Assembly (NCBI GenBank): GCA_003210115.1
Contig: QCNM01000003.1
Coordinates: 1 to 54,189 of the forward strand
Length of the DNA stretch: 54,189 nucleotides
Source: SAR116 cluster bacterium AG-426-A06
Lineage (GTDB): Bacteria; Pseudomonadota; Alphaproteobacteria; Puniceispirillales; Marisalimonadaceae
Reading direction: 5' to 3'
Below are positions 32,323 to 41,410 of this stretch, in pieces. The notes below the pieces were generated by a model. The model searched no databases. It had not been told where the DNA came from and saw only the letters and a list, made by a program, of their open reading frames with translations. Within the stretch, counting starts at the first letter, position 1. The number at the start of each line of letters is the position of its first letter. The position numbers and the translations under genes are program-made.

Positions 32323-32446
32323 ACATTGTGGTAAATGATTTAAATTTACACGCCGTATGCATCTTTTTGATACGCAATTAGTTTAAGAATTTCAAGTTTT
32401 ATCTAAAGTAATATATACTTTTAACAAAATTAATTAGTGAGTTTGA

Positions 32447-33391
32447 ATGGATTTAATTTCAATGATGAGGGTTTTTGTTTCGGTAGCGGACAAGGGTTCT
32501 ATGGCAAGCGCTGGCAGAGATTTAAATTTATCTCCATCTGTAATGTCTAAAAATTTATCTGCTCTTGAAGATAGACTCGGTGCAAGATTATTAACCCGAA
32601 CGACTAGATCAGTTTCTTTGACTGAAGTTGGACATGCTTATCTTGATAGAGCGAGAAGAATTATAGGTGATGTTGACGAAGCAGAGGCAGCAGTTTCAAG
32701 TGTAACGAATGCGCCTAGGGGACACTTAAGAATAACAGCACCTAGTACCTTCTCATATAGACATATTTCTCCTCATTTGCCTATTTTTAGAGAAATGTAC
32801 CCAGATGTTGAAGTTGAAATGATAATTTCTGATAATGAGTTAAATTTAGTTGAGAATAATATTGATCTTGCCATTAGAATTGCTTTAATGAGGGATTCTT
32901 CTTTAATATCAAGAAAACTTGCTTCTAATCCAAGAGCTATGGTAGCTTCACCTGATTATCTACAGAAAAAAGGTAAGCCTATACACCCTGATGATTTAGA
33001 TAAACATGATATCATTTCTTTTCAACTTGGCAGTCCCTACAATGAATGGCATTTCTTAGTAGATAATAAGCCTAAAGTTTTTACGGCTAAAGGTATGTTG
33101 CAGTTAAATCATGGTGATGCAATTTTAAGATCATGTATTAACAATGGTGGCATATGTATGTTGTCTAGATTTGTAGTTGGCAGACATATAGCAGCTGGAA
33201 CATTAGTTTCTTTATTAGAAAACTTTCTTCAAGAAGATATTCCAATTTATGCTGTATACCCAAGTGGTAAACATCTCTCACCCAAAGTTAGAGCGTTTCT
33301 AGACTTTTTGGTAAAAACATATGGTTCAGTCCCTTACTGGGATGAACATGGGAATCACCAATCCGAAGCAGCAATAAGAGCTAGTAAATAA
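32447..33391 (+). CDS. LysR-family transcriptional regulator
   Basis: A 314-residue LysR regulator. The N-terminal winged helix reads MRVFVSVADKGSMASAGRDL, then SPSVMSKNLSALEDRLGARL, LTRTTRSVSLTEVGHAYLDR. The effector domain follows from about residue 90 (GHLRITAPSTFSYRHISPHL). It is of the CrgA/DmlR-like subgroup. It acts on DNA in the cytoplasm with an unknown small-molecule ligand. It is next to, and probably controls, the divergent SDR and ComDE-like genes to its right. Confidence 0.93.
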   Translation: MDLISMMRVFVSVADKGSMASAGRDLNLSPSVMSKNLSALEDRLGARLLTRTTRSVSLTEVGHAYLDRARRIIGDVDEAEAAVSSVTNAPRGHLRITAPSTFSYRHISPHLPIFREMYPDVEVEMIISDNELNLVENNIDLAIRIALMRDSSLISRKLASNPRAMVASPDYLQKKGKPIHPDDLDKHDIISFQLGSPYNEWHFLVDNKPKVFTAKGMLQLNHGDAILRSCINNGGICMLSRFVVGRHIAAGTLVSLLENFLQEDIPIYAVYPSGKHLSPKVRAFLDFLVKTYGSVPYWDEHGNHQSEAAIRASK

Positions 33392-34138
33392 TTAACAGAA
33401 AAAACTTCCACCATTCACATGAATAGTTTGTCCATTAATGAAGTCAGAGTTTTCGTCACATAAATTCTTTATCATTTTTGCAACTTCAATAGGTTTGCCT
33501 TTTCTTCCTATTGGAGGATCTGAATGAGTAGGGTGCACTAATCCTTGTCCAGCAGATTTACCTCTTACAGTATCAATTAATCCTGGCACAACACAATTTA
33601 CTGTAATACCTGTACCAGCATATTCTGTTGCTAAAGCACGACTAAAACCAACTATAGCGAGTTTAGAAGTTACAACGTGTGACCTTCCAATAGCTCCAAT
33701 ATGAGCCGAAAGACCACCTAGATTAATAATTCTTCCCCATGAATTCTTTTTCATTAGTGGTATTGCTTTTTTACAGGTCAAGAATACTGCATCTAAATTA
33801 ATATTTAAGATATGTCTCCAATCTTCATATGTCATATCTTCAAATTTAAAAAAATTTCTTTGAGAAGCATTGTTTACTAAAACTGATATATTACCAATTT
33901 TTGATGCTTCATTAACTAAGTCATTAGCAAAATTTTTATCTGTTAAATCTCCTATAATAATTCTAGAGTTAACATTATAATCATCAACAAAAGTTTTTGT
34001 TTCCTCAGCACCTATCCTGTCAGTATTTGCATGAATTAATATATTGAAATCAAGTTTTGCTAACTCTATACAAGTTGCTCTTCCGATATTTTTTGCACCA
34101 CCTGTTACAATTGCAACTTTATTATTATTACTATTCAT
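33392..34138 (-). CDS. short-chain dehydrogenase/reductase (SDR)
   Basis: A 248-residue classical SDR. It has a TGGAKNIGRATCIEL nucleotide-binding motif near residue 11, NNAS in VLVNNASQRN, and catalytic Ser near position 144. The usual Tyr in YxxxK appears as HVVTSKLAIVGFSRA, so the Tyr is replaced by Val-Thr in this alignment while the Lys is kept. The end is IDTVRGKSAGQ...GQTIHVNGG. The odd active-site Tyr deserves a check. It reads leftwards, converging with LysR and divergent from the ComD-like gene, and is probably part of the same catabolic set. Confidence 0.88.
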   Translation of the reverse strand: MNSNNNKVAIVTGGAKNIGRATCIELAKLDFNILIHANTDRIGAEETKTFVDDYNVNSRIIIGDLTDKNFANDLVNEASKIGNISVLVNNASQRNFFKFEDMTYEDWRHILNINLDAVFLTCKKAIPLMKKNSWGRIINLGGLSAHIGAIGRSHVVTSKLAIVGFSRALATEYAGTGITVNCVVPGLIDTVRGKSAGQGLVHPTHSDPPIGRKGKPIEVAKMIKNLCDENSDFINGQTIHVNGGSFFC

Positions 34139-34219
34139 TATTTATCCTTAATTTTTAAAAAAACATTTAATTTTATATTAATATGAATAAGATATAAATT
34201 CATATAAAAAGGTTTTAAT

Positions 34220-34747
34220 ATGGAAAAATTTTCAAAAGATTGGAGAAATGACATTTACGATGTGTTCAAAAATATTGGCATCTCTCTAGTCTCACACATA
34301 CCTGATGCTGGCCATACTCCTTTAATAGATTTATGCGAAAAAGATAATAATATCGATGTAGTGACCCTAACTACAGAGGAAGAGGGTGTAGGTTTATCAT
34401 GTGGAGCTTGGGCAGGTGGAAAAAAAAGTGCTTTACTTATGCAGTCAAGTGGGGTTGGAAATTGTATTAATGCTTTAGCATTACCAAATATTTGTAGAAT
34501 TCCGTTTCTGACAATAGTTTCTATGAGGGGTGAATGGGGAGAATTCATACCTTGGCAAGTCCCTATGGGATTAGGAACTCCTAAAGTGTTAGAAGCAATG
34601 GATGTAAAAATTTTTAGAGTTGATTATAAAGATGAAGTTGGAGAAACTGTAAATGCTGCAGCTAATTTTGCATTTAATACAAGAAAATCAGCAGCTGTTT
34701 TACTGTCTCAAAAAATGATTGGAGCCAAACAATTTAAAAATGGATAA
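34220..34747 (+). CDS. sulfopyruvate/phosphonopyruvate decarboxylase-like alpha subunit (TPP PYR domain)
   Basis: A 175-residue protein equal to the PYR half of TPP-dependent 2-oxoacid decarboxylases of the ComD type. It has SLVSHIPDAGHTPLIDLCE, the activating Glu in LTTEEEGVGLSCGAWAGGKK, LLMQSSGVGNCINALALPN and FLTIVSMRGEWGEFIPWQVP with PMGLGTPKVL. In ComDE enzymes sulfopyruvate loses CO2 to give sulfoacetaldehyde; phosphonopyruvate or another beta-substituted pyruvate is possible. Only 3 bp separate it from the beta subunit gene. Confidence 0.85.
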   Translation: MEKFSKDWRNDIYDVFKNIGISLVSHIPDAGHTPLIDLCEKDNNIDVVTLTTEEEGVGLSCGAWAGGKKSALLMQSSGVGNCINALALPNICRIPFLTIVSMRGEWGEFIPWQVPMGLGTPKVLEAMDVKIFRVDYKDEVGETVNAAANFAFNTRKSAAVLLSQKMIGAKQFKNG

Positions 34748-34750
34748 ACT

Positions 34751-35314
34751 ATGATAATTAGAAGAGATTTTGTAAATAAATTATTAGAAGATAGAAAAGA
34801 TAATTTAAGAGTTATAAGTGGAATTGGAACTTCTACTTGGGATTTGATGTCAACCGGAGATGAAAAAAATAATTTTGGCTTTATCGGAGCTATGGGTCAA
34901 GCATTACCATTTGCATTAGGGCTTTCTATTGCTCAACCAGATAAAAAGATTGTATTAATTACTGGTGATGGTGATACTTTAATGAGTTTAGGATCTTTGG
35001 CTACTATAGCTAATCATCCCGTAAGTAACTTAACAGTTATTGTTTTAGATAATGAGTCTTATGTAGAAACAGGTAGTCAGCCAACTGCCACAGCAGGGAA
35101 AACTAATTTAGAATTAATTGCTAAAGGATCAGGTATAGAAAATACTTATACCATTTTTGAAAGAACAGATGATTATAAAGTATTAAAAACAATATATGAA
35201 GAAGACGGACCTTCATTAGTTGTAGTCAAATGTAAAGCAGAGAGTACACCATTAATTTTTCCACATTCTTTCGATGGTGTAACTGCAATTAATAGGTTTA
35301 AGGATACAATGTAA
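34751..35314 (+). CDS. sulfopyruvate/phosphonopyruvate decarboxylase-like beta subunit (TPP PP domain)
   Basis: A 187-residue PP half. It has SGIGTSTWDLMSTGDEKNNF, GFIGAMGQALPFALGLSIAQP and the TPP/Mg motif GDGDTLMSLGSLATIANHP. LTVIVLDNESYVETGSQPTA has the Asn at the right distance. It is the normal partner of the alpha subunit and needed for activity. It is followed 15 bp later by an SDR gene on the same strand, suggesting decarboxylation then reduction of the aldehyde product. Confidence 0.86.
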   Translation: MIIRRDFVNKLLEDRKDNLRVISGIGTSTWDLMSTGDEKNNFGFIGAMGQALPFALGLSIAQPDKKIVLITGDGDTLMSLGSLATIANHPVSNLTVIVLDNESYVETGSQPTATAGKTNLELIAKGSGIENTYTIFERTDDYKVLKTIYEEDGPSLVVVKCKAESTPLIFPHSFDGVTAINRFKDTM

Positions 35315-35329
35315 AAGAAGGTTATAATT

Positions 35330-36103
35330 ATGTTTGATTTAAATTTGAAAGATAAAGTTATTCTTATAACAGGTGGAAGTGATGGTCTAGGGTTTGCCTC
35401 TGCAAAATTACTTTCAGAGCAAGGAGCCAAAGTTGCATTATGTGGTAGAAGAGGTGATTACTTAAAAGAGAAAGCAAATATTATAAAAGAAGAAACAAAA
35501 AATGATGTATTAGATATACAATGTGACGTTACTGATGCTGATCAATGTAAAAATTTAGTAGAACAGACTATATCACATTTTAAAGCAATAGATGTTCTTG
35601 TTAATAATGCTGGAACGTCTGCGGCTGCAGGTTTTGAAAATGTTACTGATCAAAATTGGGAAGATGATATTAATTTAAAGTTAATGGCAGCAGTAAGATT
35701 ATGCAGACTTGTTTTACCAATTATGAAAGAAAATAAATCCGGCTCAATAATAAACGCAGCTATTGGAGGTGGTAAGACACCAAATGCTGGAAGTCTCCCA
35801 ACATCTGTAACTAGAGCAGCTGGTATTAACTTGACTAAATCATTATCCAATGAATTTGCTCCATTTAATATTCGTGTAAACGCAATTTGTATTGGCTTAA
35901 TCAAGAGTGCTCAATGGGAAAGGCGAGCAGGAAATTCAGATGTTAATCAATTATATGAGGAAATGTCAAAAAGAGTTCCTATGGGTAAAGTAGGTAAAGA
36001 AATTGATTATGCTAATTTAGTAGCTTTTCTATCCTCTGATAGAAGTGCATATATAACTGGAACAGCAATCAATGTAGATGGTGGACTCTGTCCAGTAGTT
36101 TAG
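35330..36103 (+). CDS. short-chain dehydrogenase/reductase (SDR)
   Basis: A 257-residue classical SDR. It has ITGGSDGLGFASAKLLSEQG near residue 14, the NNAG motif in VLVNNAGTSAA, and IINAAIGGGKTPNAG with a Ser-poor active site. LPTSVTRAAGINLTKSLSNE lacks the Tyr of YxxxK (Val-Thr-Arg here), and the end is GTAINVDGG. It probably uses NAD(P)H. As third gene of the rightward operon it could reduce the aldehyde made by the ComDE-like enzyme, but the missing Tyr makes catalysis uncertain. Confidence 0.86.
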   Translation: MFDLNLKDKVILITGGSDGLGFASAKLLSEQGAKVALCGRRGDYLKEKANIIKEETKNDVLDIQCDVTDADQCKNLVEQTISHFKAIDVLVNNAGTSAAAGFENVTDQNWEDDINLKLMAAVRLCRLVLPIMKENKSGSIINAAIGGGKTPNAGSLPTSVTRAAGINLTKSLSNEFAPFNIRVNAICIGLIKSAQWERRAGNSDVNQLYEEMSKRVPMGKVGKEIDYANLVAFLSSDRSAYITGTAINVDGGLCPVV

Positions 36104-37008
36104 TCGCTTATTCTTGGTGGTTTTATTTCAGCAACTTGACAAGCATAATCCAAGAGAGCACTAAAATCTTTTTTTGCAAATTCAGATGATCTTGCTTGAC
36201 CATATACAGCATGTACAGAAGATCCTACAGGCAGACCTACTCTAAAATCATTTCCAGCTTCAATTGCCAATCCCATGTCCTTATGGGCTAAATCAATTGT
36301 AAAGCCTGGTTCAACATCATTTTTTAAAACTTTTGACATAAAATTTATATGAAACTGTCCATTATTTGCTGTTGTTCCAGCGTTTACTTCTTTAAAAACA
36401 TCTAATTCTAAGTTAAGTTTTTGAGCTAAAGTTAGGGCTTCTGCAGTGATTTGAGCAATAGATAAAATTTGGAAATTATTTACTACTTTTGCTCTTATTC
36501 CTGTTCCAACTTTTCCACATCGAATAATACTTGTGCCCATTGCATCAAGAAGGGGTTTTACACGTTCAAAATCTTTTTCATCATCACATCCAACCATAAA
36601 TAAAGATTCACCAGCAATAGCATGACTTACTAAACGCCCAACTGGAGCATCAATAAAACGTATTTCATTTTCTCTACATGTTTTTGCAACCTCATCTGAT
36701 CCTTTTGGTGAGATTGTACTCATATCTAATATAAGACTATCTTTTTTTAAATTTTTAATTACCCCATTTTCTCCAAGTAATACAGTTTTTACCTGTTCTG
36801 TAGCTGGAAGCATAGTTATTACAATATCTGCATCTTTAACAGCATCTAAAATATTTTTTGAAGTTAATCCACCTTCTTTAACGACTTTATTTTTTTTGTT
36901 TTCATCTATGTCGTAAACAAACAATTTTATACCTTTTTTAATAATATTTGTTGCCATAGGACCACCCATAGCTCCTAATCCAATGAAACTAATTTTTTTA
37001 TTCATCAT
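36100..37008 (-). CDS. 3-hydroxyisobutyrate dehydrogenase-family beta-hydroxyacid dehydrogenase
   Basis: A 302-residue NAD-binding beta-hydroxyacid dehydrogenase. The Rossmann motif is FIGLGAMGGPMATNIIKKG. The substrate-binding block reads LDMSTISPKGSDEVAKTC, with DAPVGR rather than DAPVSGG. KVGTGIRAKVVNN holds the catalytic Lys, and DLAHKDMGLA follows. The family includes 3-hydroxyisobutyrate dehydrogenase, tartronate semialdehyde reductase and sulfolactaldehyde reductase; the last would fit the ComDE-like neighbour but is inference. It converges with the SDR gene (4-bp overlap) and is downstream of the amidohydrolase gene by 15 bp. Confidence 0.88.
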   Translation of the reverse strand: MMNKKISFIGLGAMGGPMATNIIKKGIKLFVYDIDENKKNKVVKEGGLTSKNILDAVKDADIVITMLPATEQVKTVLLGENGVIKNLKKDSLILDMSTISPKGSDEVAKTCRENEIRFIDAPVGRLVSHAIAGESLFMVGCDDEKDFERVKPLLDAMGTSIIRCGKVGTGIRAKVVNNFQILSIAQITAEALTLAQKLNLELDVFKEVNAGTTANNGQFHINFMSKVLKNDVEPGFTIDLAHKDMGLAIEAGNDFRVGLPVGSSVHAVYGQARSSEFAKKDFSALLDYACQVAEIKPPRISD

Positions 37009-37023
37009 CGATTTACCTCATAG

Positions 37024-38256
37024 TTATTGGGCTGCCTCAAGCGCTGCATGCATTAATACATTAGTACTTGTTAATGCCCATTCTTTTTTAATTTCTTCTG
37101 CCTCATTGTGACTAATACCATCTACACAAGGGCACATAATCATTGCTGCAGGAATTTTTGTATTAACTGCACATGCATCATGTCCTGCTCCAGATACAAT
37201 GTCTTTATATGTATAGTTATATTTTTTTGCGGCATTTCTTATAAAGTTTACACAGTTTTTGTCAAAGGTTATTGGATCATAATTAGCTACATCTTTAATT
37301 GTAAACTTAACTTTATGATCTTCACTTATTTTGCTAACAATGGATCTAATTTTAGCTTCAATATCTTTCAGTTTTTTGTCAATGTGTGATCTAAAATCAA
37401 TCGTGAAAATAGTTTTTCCTGGAATGACATTTCTAGAATTTGGATAAACTTCGATGTGTCCAACACTAGCAACTAGATTGGGTTGATTATTATTTGCTAG
37501 ATTATTAACTTCAGTAATTATTTTTGCCATGACTAATCCAGCATCCTTACGAACATTCATTGGTGTTGTGCCAGTATGTTGTTCAACCCCTATTAATTCT
37601 ACTTCAAGCCACCTCAATCCTTGACCATGAGTTACAACTCCAATATCTATATTTTCTTTTTCTAGAATAGGACCTTGTTCAATATGCAGTTCAAAATAAC
37701 AATGCATTTTTTGAGAACCTACTTTTTCTTTACCATTCCAACCGATTTTAGCTAATTCTTCTTTGAACACTTTGCCATCTAAATCTTTTGTATTTAAGAT
37801 TTGATTAACGTCCACTGTTCCTACAAAACCAGATGATGCCATTAGTGCTGGTGCAAATCTACAACCTTCTTCATTAGTCCAATTAACTATCATAATTGGT
37901 CTTTTCGTTTTTATATCGAGATCATTCAAGGTTCTGATTATTTCAAGACCTGCTAAAACTCCTAAAACACCATCATATTTTCCTCCAGTAGGTTGGGTAT
38001 CAAGGTGACTTCCAATAACTACTGGTGGTAATTCATTATCTATACCTTTTCTTAAAAAAAACATTGAACCAAGTTCATCAACATTCATTTCTAAGTTGGC
38101 GTTATTACACCATTTTTGAAATAATTGTCGGGCTTCACCATCTTCATGAGTTAAGGTTTGTCTATTATTGCCACCAGCAATACCTGGTCCAATTTTGGCC
38201 ATGTCCATTAGTGTTGACCACATCCTATCAATATTTATAGAGATATTACTTTCCAT
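37024..38256 (-). CDS. M20-family N-carbamoyl-amino-acid hydrolase / allantoate amidohydrolase
   Basis: A 410-residue zinc amidohydrolase of the AmaB/AllC carbamoylase group. The metal ligands are visible in GSHLDTQPTGGKYDGVLGVL (His, Asp), NWTNEEGCRFAP (Glu-Glu) and YFELHIEQGPILE (His). A final His is in VSGAGHDACAV plus the C-terminal ISHNEAE. The dimerisation domain has EQHTGTTPMNVRKDAG. It hydrolyses an N-carbamoyl group to ammonia and CO2 in the cytoplasm. It is first gene of a leftward pair with the beta-hydroxyacid dehydrogenase. Confidence 0.92.
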   Translation of the reverse strand: MESNISINIDRMWSTLMDMAKIGPGIAGGNNRQTLTHEDGEARQLFQKWCNNANLEMNVDELGSMFFLRKGIDNELPPVVIGSHLDTQPTGGKYDGVLGVLAGLEIIRTLNDLDIKTKRPIMIVNWTNEEGCRFAPALMASSGFVGTVDVNQILNTKDLDGKVFKEELAKIGWNGKEKVGSQKMHCYFELHIEQGPILEKENIDIGVVTHGQGLRWLEVELIGVEQHTGTTPMNVRKDAGLVMAKIITEVNNLANNNQPNLVASVGHIEVYPNSRNVIPGKTIFTIDFRSHIDKKLKDIEAKIRSIVSKISEDHKVKFTIKDVANYDPITFDKNCVNFIRNAAKKYNYTYKDIVSGAGHDACAVNTKIPAAMIMCPCVDGISHNEAEEIKKEWALTSTNVLMHAALEAAQ

Positions 38257-38314
38257 TAAATTATTGTGATAAAAACAATAAATAAAATCAAGGTTTCTAA
38301 GAATTTTTCTATTA

Positions 38315-39073
38315 TTAATCTGACGCTTTGCAGCCTTGAACTATAAATTTATTTAAATTTTTCTGAGAATTTACAATTAATTTTGATTTTTTGCATTCCC
38401 ACTCATCGACTGGATCTACATCATTCCACTTAGAGAATAGAGATAATTCACTTTTTGTTAATTTAATATAATTAGAATAAGTATCAGCCATGTAAAAATA
38501 TGTTCTAGCTATATCACCTCTTATATTTGGTGAAGGTTCAACAAATTTATTTTGAACTTCAAAATCACATTTACCAAAATTTCTTTTTTCTCCTGGTATT
38601 ATTGACATCTTAAAATTTTGTCTTTGTTGGTTAATTTCACCAATAGTGGGTTGTAAGTTATATAAGTCTGCTTCCATTAATCTAAATTTTTTATTAATTT
38701 TACGAGCACATTTTCTACCTTTAAATTTTTTTCCATTTTTAATACACCTTAAATTTCCATTTTTCCAAGTTTCAAATTTTTTTCCAAATCTTGATGCTGG
38801 CACAATATGTTCAAATTCAATTCTTTTAGCCCTTTTATTATTTTTAAAAATTTTATACCCACAAGAACTTAAGTTAGGGGTTTTGTTTTTGTAAGAACAC
38901 CCACAGTAAAAAGTATAAGGGTTATTTTTATGAATTTTTAATAAAATTTTCTTTGATTTTGAGAAATTATTAATCGTTTGATTTTGAGAAAAACTATTAT
39001 TACTAAAACAAATTAAAATCAATATGAATATATAGAAAAACAAGTTCAACAAAAATTCTTCTCTTTTTTCCAT
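38315..39073 (-). CDS. secreted endonuclease I family nuclease
   Basis: A 252-residue exported nuclease. An N-terminal hydrophobic segment (LLNLFFYIFILILICFSNN) ends in SFSQ. The endonuclease I (EndA/Dns/Vvn) core shows the metal/His motif RIEFEHIVPASRFGKKF, a cysteine pair in LRCIKNGKKFKGRKCAR, EADLYNLQPTIGEINQQRQN and FVEPSPNIRGDIARTYFYMA. Such enzymes cut extracellular or periplasmic DNA non-specifically. It is divergent from the cluster at 39107 with 33 bp between starts and may scavenge phosphate or nucleotides, or protect from DNA entry. Confidence 0.9.
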   Translation of the reverse strand: MEKREEFLLNLFFYIFILILICFSNNSFSQNQTINNFSKSKKILLKIHKNNPYTFYCGCSYKNKTPNLSSCGYKIFKNNKRAKRIEFEHIVPASRFGKKFETWKNGNLRCIKNGKKFKGRKCARKINKKFRLMEADLYNLQPTIGEINQQRQNFKMSIIPGEKRNFGKCDFEVQNKFVEPSPNIRGDIARTYFYMADTYSNYIKLTKSELSLFSKWNDVDPVDEWECKKSKLIVNSQKNLNKFIVQGCKASD

Positions 39074-39106
39074 ATTACTAACGTAATTAAAAAATAAGAG
39101 GAAACA

Positions 39107-39562
39107 ATGAAAAAAATAATATTTACATTTATATTAATTATAACTTTTTCTTCGAATGCATTTTCTGATCATTTTTATAAAAATTGGGGTGTTGTTGTTA
39201 ATATTAAGCCAATATACTACAACCAAAAAATTTATAAACCAACAACACATAAAACATGTACTAGGCATTACCAAAGAAAGCCAAGGTTAGAAAATGTTAT
39301 AATTGGTGGTTTAATTGGAAGTGTAATAGGGAACCAAATTAGCAATAATCATGGAGCGGGAACCATGGGCGCTGTTGTTGGGTCTATTTTTGCTGCTGAT
39401 AATGATAGTTATAATACATCATGTGAATATTCTTCTTCATATATCAAAGAAAATAGAAGAGTATTTTCTCATTACAAAATAAAAGTCAGAACTAATCGTG
39501 GCTTTAAAACAATTAACTCAAATAATCACTACAGTATTCACGACATAATTTACTTTAATTAG
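39107..39562 (+). CDS. exported glycine-zipper 2TM protein
   Basis: A 151-residue protein with a signal peptide (IIFTFILIITFSSNAFS). Its glycine zipper NVIIGGLIGSVIGNQISNNH...GAGTMGAVVGSIFA is near residues 65-100, the Rick_17kDa/glycine-zipper 2TM type of outer-membrane protein. Basic, aromatic C-terminal part. It is first gene of a rightward operon of at least eight genes with gaps of 1-25 bp. An AGAGGAA site precedes the ATG. The likely place is the outer membrane or periplasm. Confidence 0.78.
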   Translation: MKKIIFTFILIITFSSNAFSDHFYKNWGVVVNIKPIYYNQKIYKPTTHKTCTRHYQRKPRLENVIIGGLIGSVIGNQISNNHGAGTMGAVVGSIFAADNDSYNTSCEYSSSYIKENRRVFSHYKIKVRTNRGFKTINSNNHYSIHDIIYFN

Positions 39563-39571
39563 GAGATATTA

Positions 39572-40138
39572 ATGAAAATAAAATTAAATAAAATTATTTT
39601 AACGCTAGGAGCTCTGGCTCTTACATCTTGCCAGGCATCATTTAAGGATTACGGACTGTTAAATGGCAATAGTAAAGTAATCAGTTCAGCACAAAGTCAT
39701 CAAAAATATTTAAATTCAACTAGAGAATATGAAAGATGCGTTGATGAAGGATATTTTTTTGATAAAAAGGCATCAGACAGTAAAGATAATTCAATAAGCC
39801 TTTACTCAAAGAGTGCCGAGATTTTGTCGAAATGTGATCAAATTGCAGGTAATTACAATACAATTACTACACAAGATCAAAGAATGAAAAACTATGCTTT
39901 GTCTATTCAAAACTACCTAAAATCTGGAAGATTAAAAGTTGCTTCATTAAAATTGGAAGATTTTAAAAACAAGTTTGATAGAGATTTAATTTATTCAGAT
40001 GGATCAAGTTTTATAAAAAATACAGAAGCCATATTAGATATTGCAAATGAAAAAAAGGGACTTGATTTAGAAATGACTAATAGTAATAGAAAAATTAAAT
40101 CTGAATTAAAAAGAATTTGGTACTGGTCAAAAAAGTAA
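39572..40138 (+). CDS. lipoprotein
   Basis: A 188-residue protein with a lipobox: LTLGALALTSCQASFKDYGL, with Cys at about 20 after TS. The mature part is helical, with an early cysteine-containing segment (YERCVDEGYFFDKKASDS) and another Cys in LSKCDQIAGN. A TPR-like feel in SLYSKSAEILSKCDQIAGNY is weak. It is probably anchored in the outer membrane. It is in the operon 9 bp after the previous gene and 11 bp before the next. Confidence 0.75.
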   Translation: MKIKLNKIILTLGALALTSCQASFKDYGLLNGNSKVISSAQSHQKYLNSTREYERCVDEGYFFDKKASDSKDNSISLYSKSAEILSKCDQIAGNYNTITTQDQRMKNYALSIQNYLKSGRLKVASLKLEDFKNKFDRDLIYSDGSSFIKNTEAILDIANEKKGLDLEMTNSNRKIKSELKRIWYWSKK

Positions 40139-40149
40139 GGAGTTAAAAA

Positions 40150-41016
40150 ATGAAGAATAAATTATTAAATTTTGCATTGATTAAGTTTTTTTTAATCTTA
40201 GGAAGCTCTCAAGCTATTGCAAATTTATCTAATGGTGAATGGCAACCTCAAATTGTTGAAAAGATGTATATTTTGCCACCAAAACAATTAGATAGAGTTT
40301 TAAACAACGATTTTCGAAATTCATCTTTGTATTTAAATTTAAAAACAGCAGATGATAAAATTAAGAGCAGATATTCAAAAATTGATCAATTAAATAAATC
40401 TATCCATCAATTTAAAGGTGATGAACAAATTGAATTAAAACATCAAGTCATAGTGGAAAAGAAAGAATACATAACTGACATGAGTGAAAGATTAAAAATA
40501 AAAAGAGAGCATTTACTAACGAAAAAAAGATTTTTTGAAAAAATTAAAAAAAAGACTTTATTCCAAAAAAGTAATCAAAACTTTAAAGCTCAAAGTAAAT
40601 TTCAAGCATCCAGAGAAAAAGCTCTACAAAGATCTAAGAAGTTGGATAAAAAAATAAGTAACCTTTTAATTGGTAACAATATGTCAAATAATTCCAAATA
40701 TTTTTCAGAATACCAAAAAACAATGTTAGCAATGCAAAAGCTTGAGACTAAAATAAAATCTCATCCAAAGTTTCAAGAAAATGATTTATTACTTAATTCT
40801 GAAAATAAATTAGAATCGTTAAATGTTTTTATTGATAAACTTGAAAGCGAATTATCAGTATTAGCATTGAAAGAGCAAGTTCTTATAAAAATGGCTAAGC
40901 TTGTTTCTTTAGATGCTATGGAACTAGCAGATAGCTTACAAATAAATATATCACAAGGCAGTGAATTTAAGGATGTAAACGATCCTACAGATTCAGTAAT
41001 CCTATTTTTAAACTAA
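40150..41016 (+). CDS. periplasmic coiled-coil protein
   Basis: A 288-residue exported protein. The signal peptide ends near SSQAIANLS, then a mature domain starts with GEWQPQIVEKMYILPPKQLD. Long Lys/Glu-rich helices from about residue 60 to 240 have heptad-like spacing, consistent with coiled coil. The end (VSLDAMELADSLQINISQGS) is less charged. No family is recognised. The tight position before the channel gene suggests that it spans the periplasm or bridges membranes in the same machine. Confidence 0.68.
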   Translation: MKNKLLNFALIKFFLILGSSQAIANLSNGEWQPQIVEKMYILPPKQLDRVLNNDFRNSSLYLNLKTADDKIKSRYSKIDQLNKSIHQFKGDEQIELKHQVIVEKKEYITDMSERLKIKREHLLTKKRFFEKIKKKTLFQKSNQNFKAQSKFQASREKALQRSKKLDKKISNLLIGNNMSNNSKYFSEYQKTMLAMQKLETKIKSHPKFQENDLLLNSENKLESLNVFIDKLESELSVLALKEQVLIKMAKLVSLDAMELADSLQINISQGSEFKDVNDPTDSVILFLN

Positions 41017-41029
41017 ATGGAGAAATAAA

Positions 41030-41410
41030 ATGAGAAATAAAATTATGTTAACTCTAATGATGATTATGTCAATGCTGTCAGGTGTCGAAGCAGGAACAGT
41101 CGAAAATTTAGAAAGAGTTAGGGCTAAAACTATTACAATGATGTTTGACAAAAACATTAATGAAAGTCAGAGAGCCGAAAAAATAGAAAAATTAAAAATA
41201 AAGTTATTAGATATGGAAAAAATAGTTCTTAATGATAGTAATTTAGCAAAAAATCCTACAAACAAAACTATTAAAGCATTTGAAACTTTTAATTTTACTT
41301 TTTTGGTTCATTCTGCACTGGAAAAGGACAATCCAATTTCAATAAACTGGCTTGAAGATTTAGGCTTTACTTCTGATAATCTCAAAAGAACTCAGGCTTA
41401 TAGAAAATGA
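41030..41410 (+). CDS. small exported helical protein
   Basis: A 126-residue protein with a hydrophobic Met-rich leader (MRNKIMLTLMMIMSMLSGVEA) predicted to be a signal peptide. A helical, charged mature part follows (TVENLERVRAKTITMMFDKN, then ESQRAEKIEKLKIKLLDMEK). Its stop overlaps the start of the channel gene (ATGA), so the two are translationally coupled. I recognise no domain. Confidence 0.68.
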   Translation: MRNKIMLTLMMIMSMLSGVEAGTVENLERVRAKTITMMFDKNINESQRAEKIEKLKIKLLDMEKIVLNDSNLAKNPTNKTIKAFETFNFTFLVHSALEKDNPISINWLEDLGFTSDNLKRTQAYRK

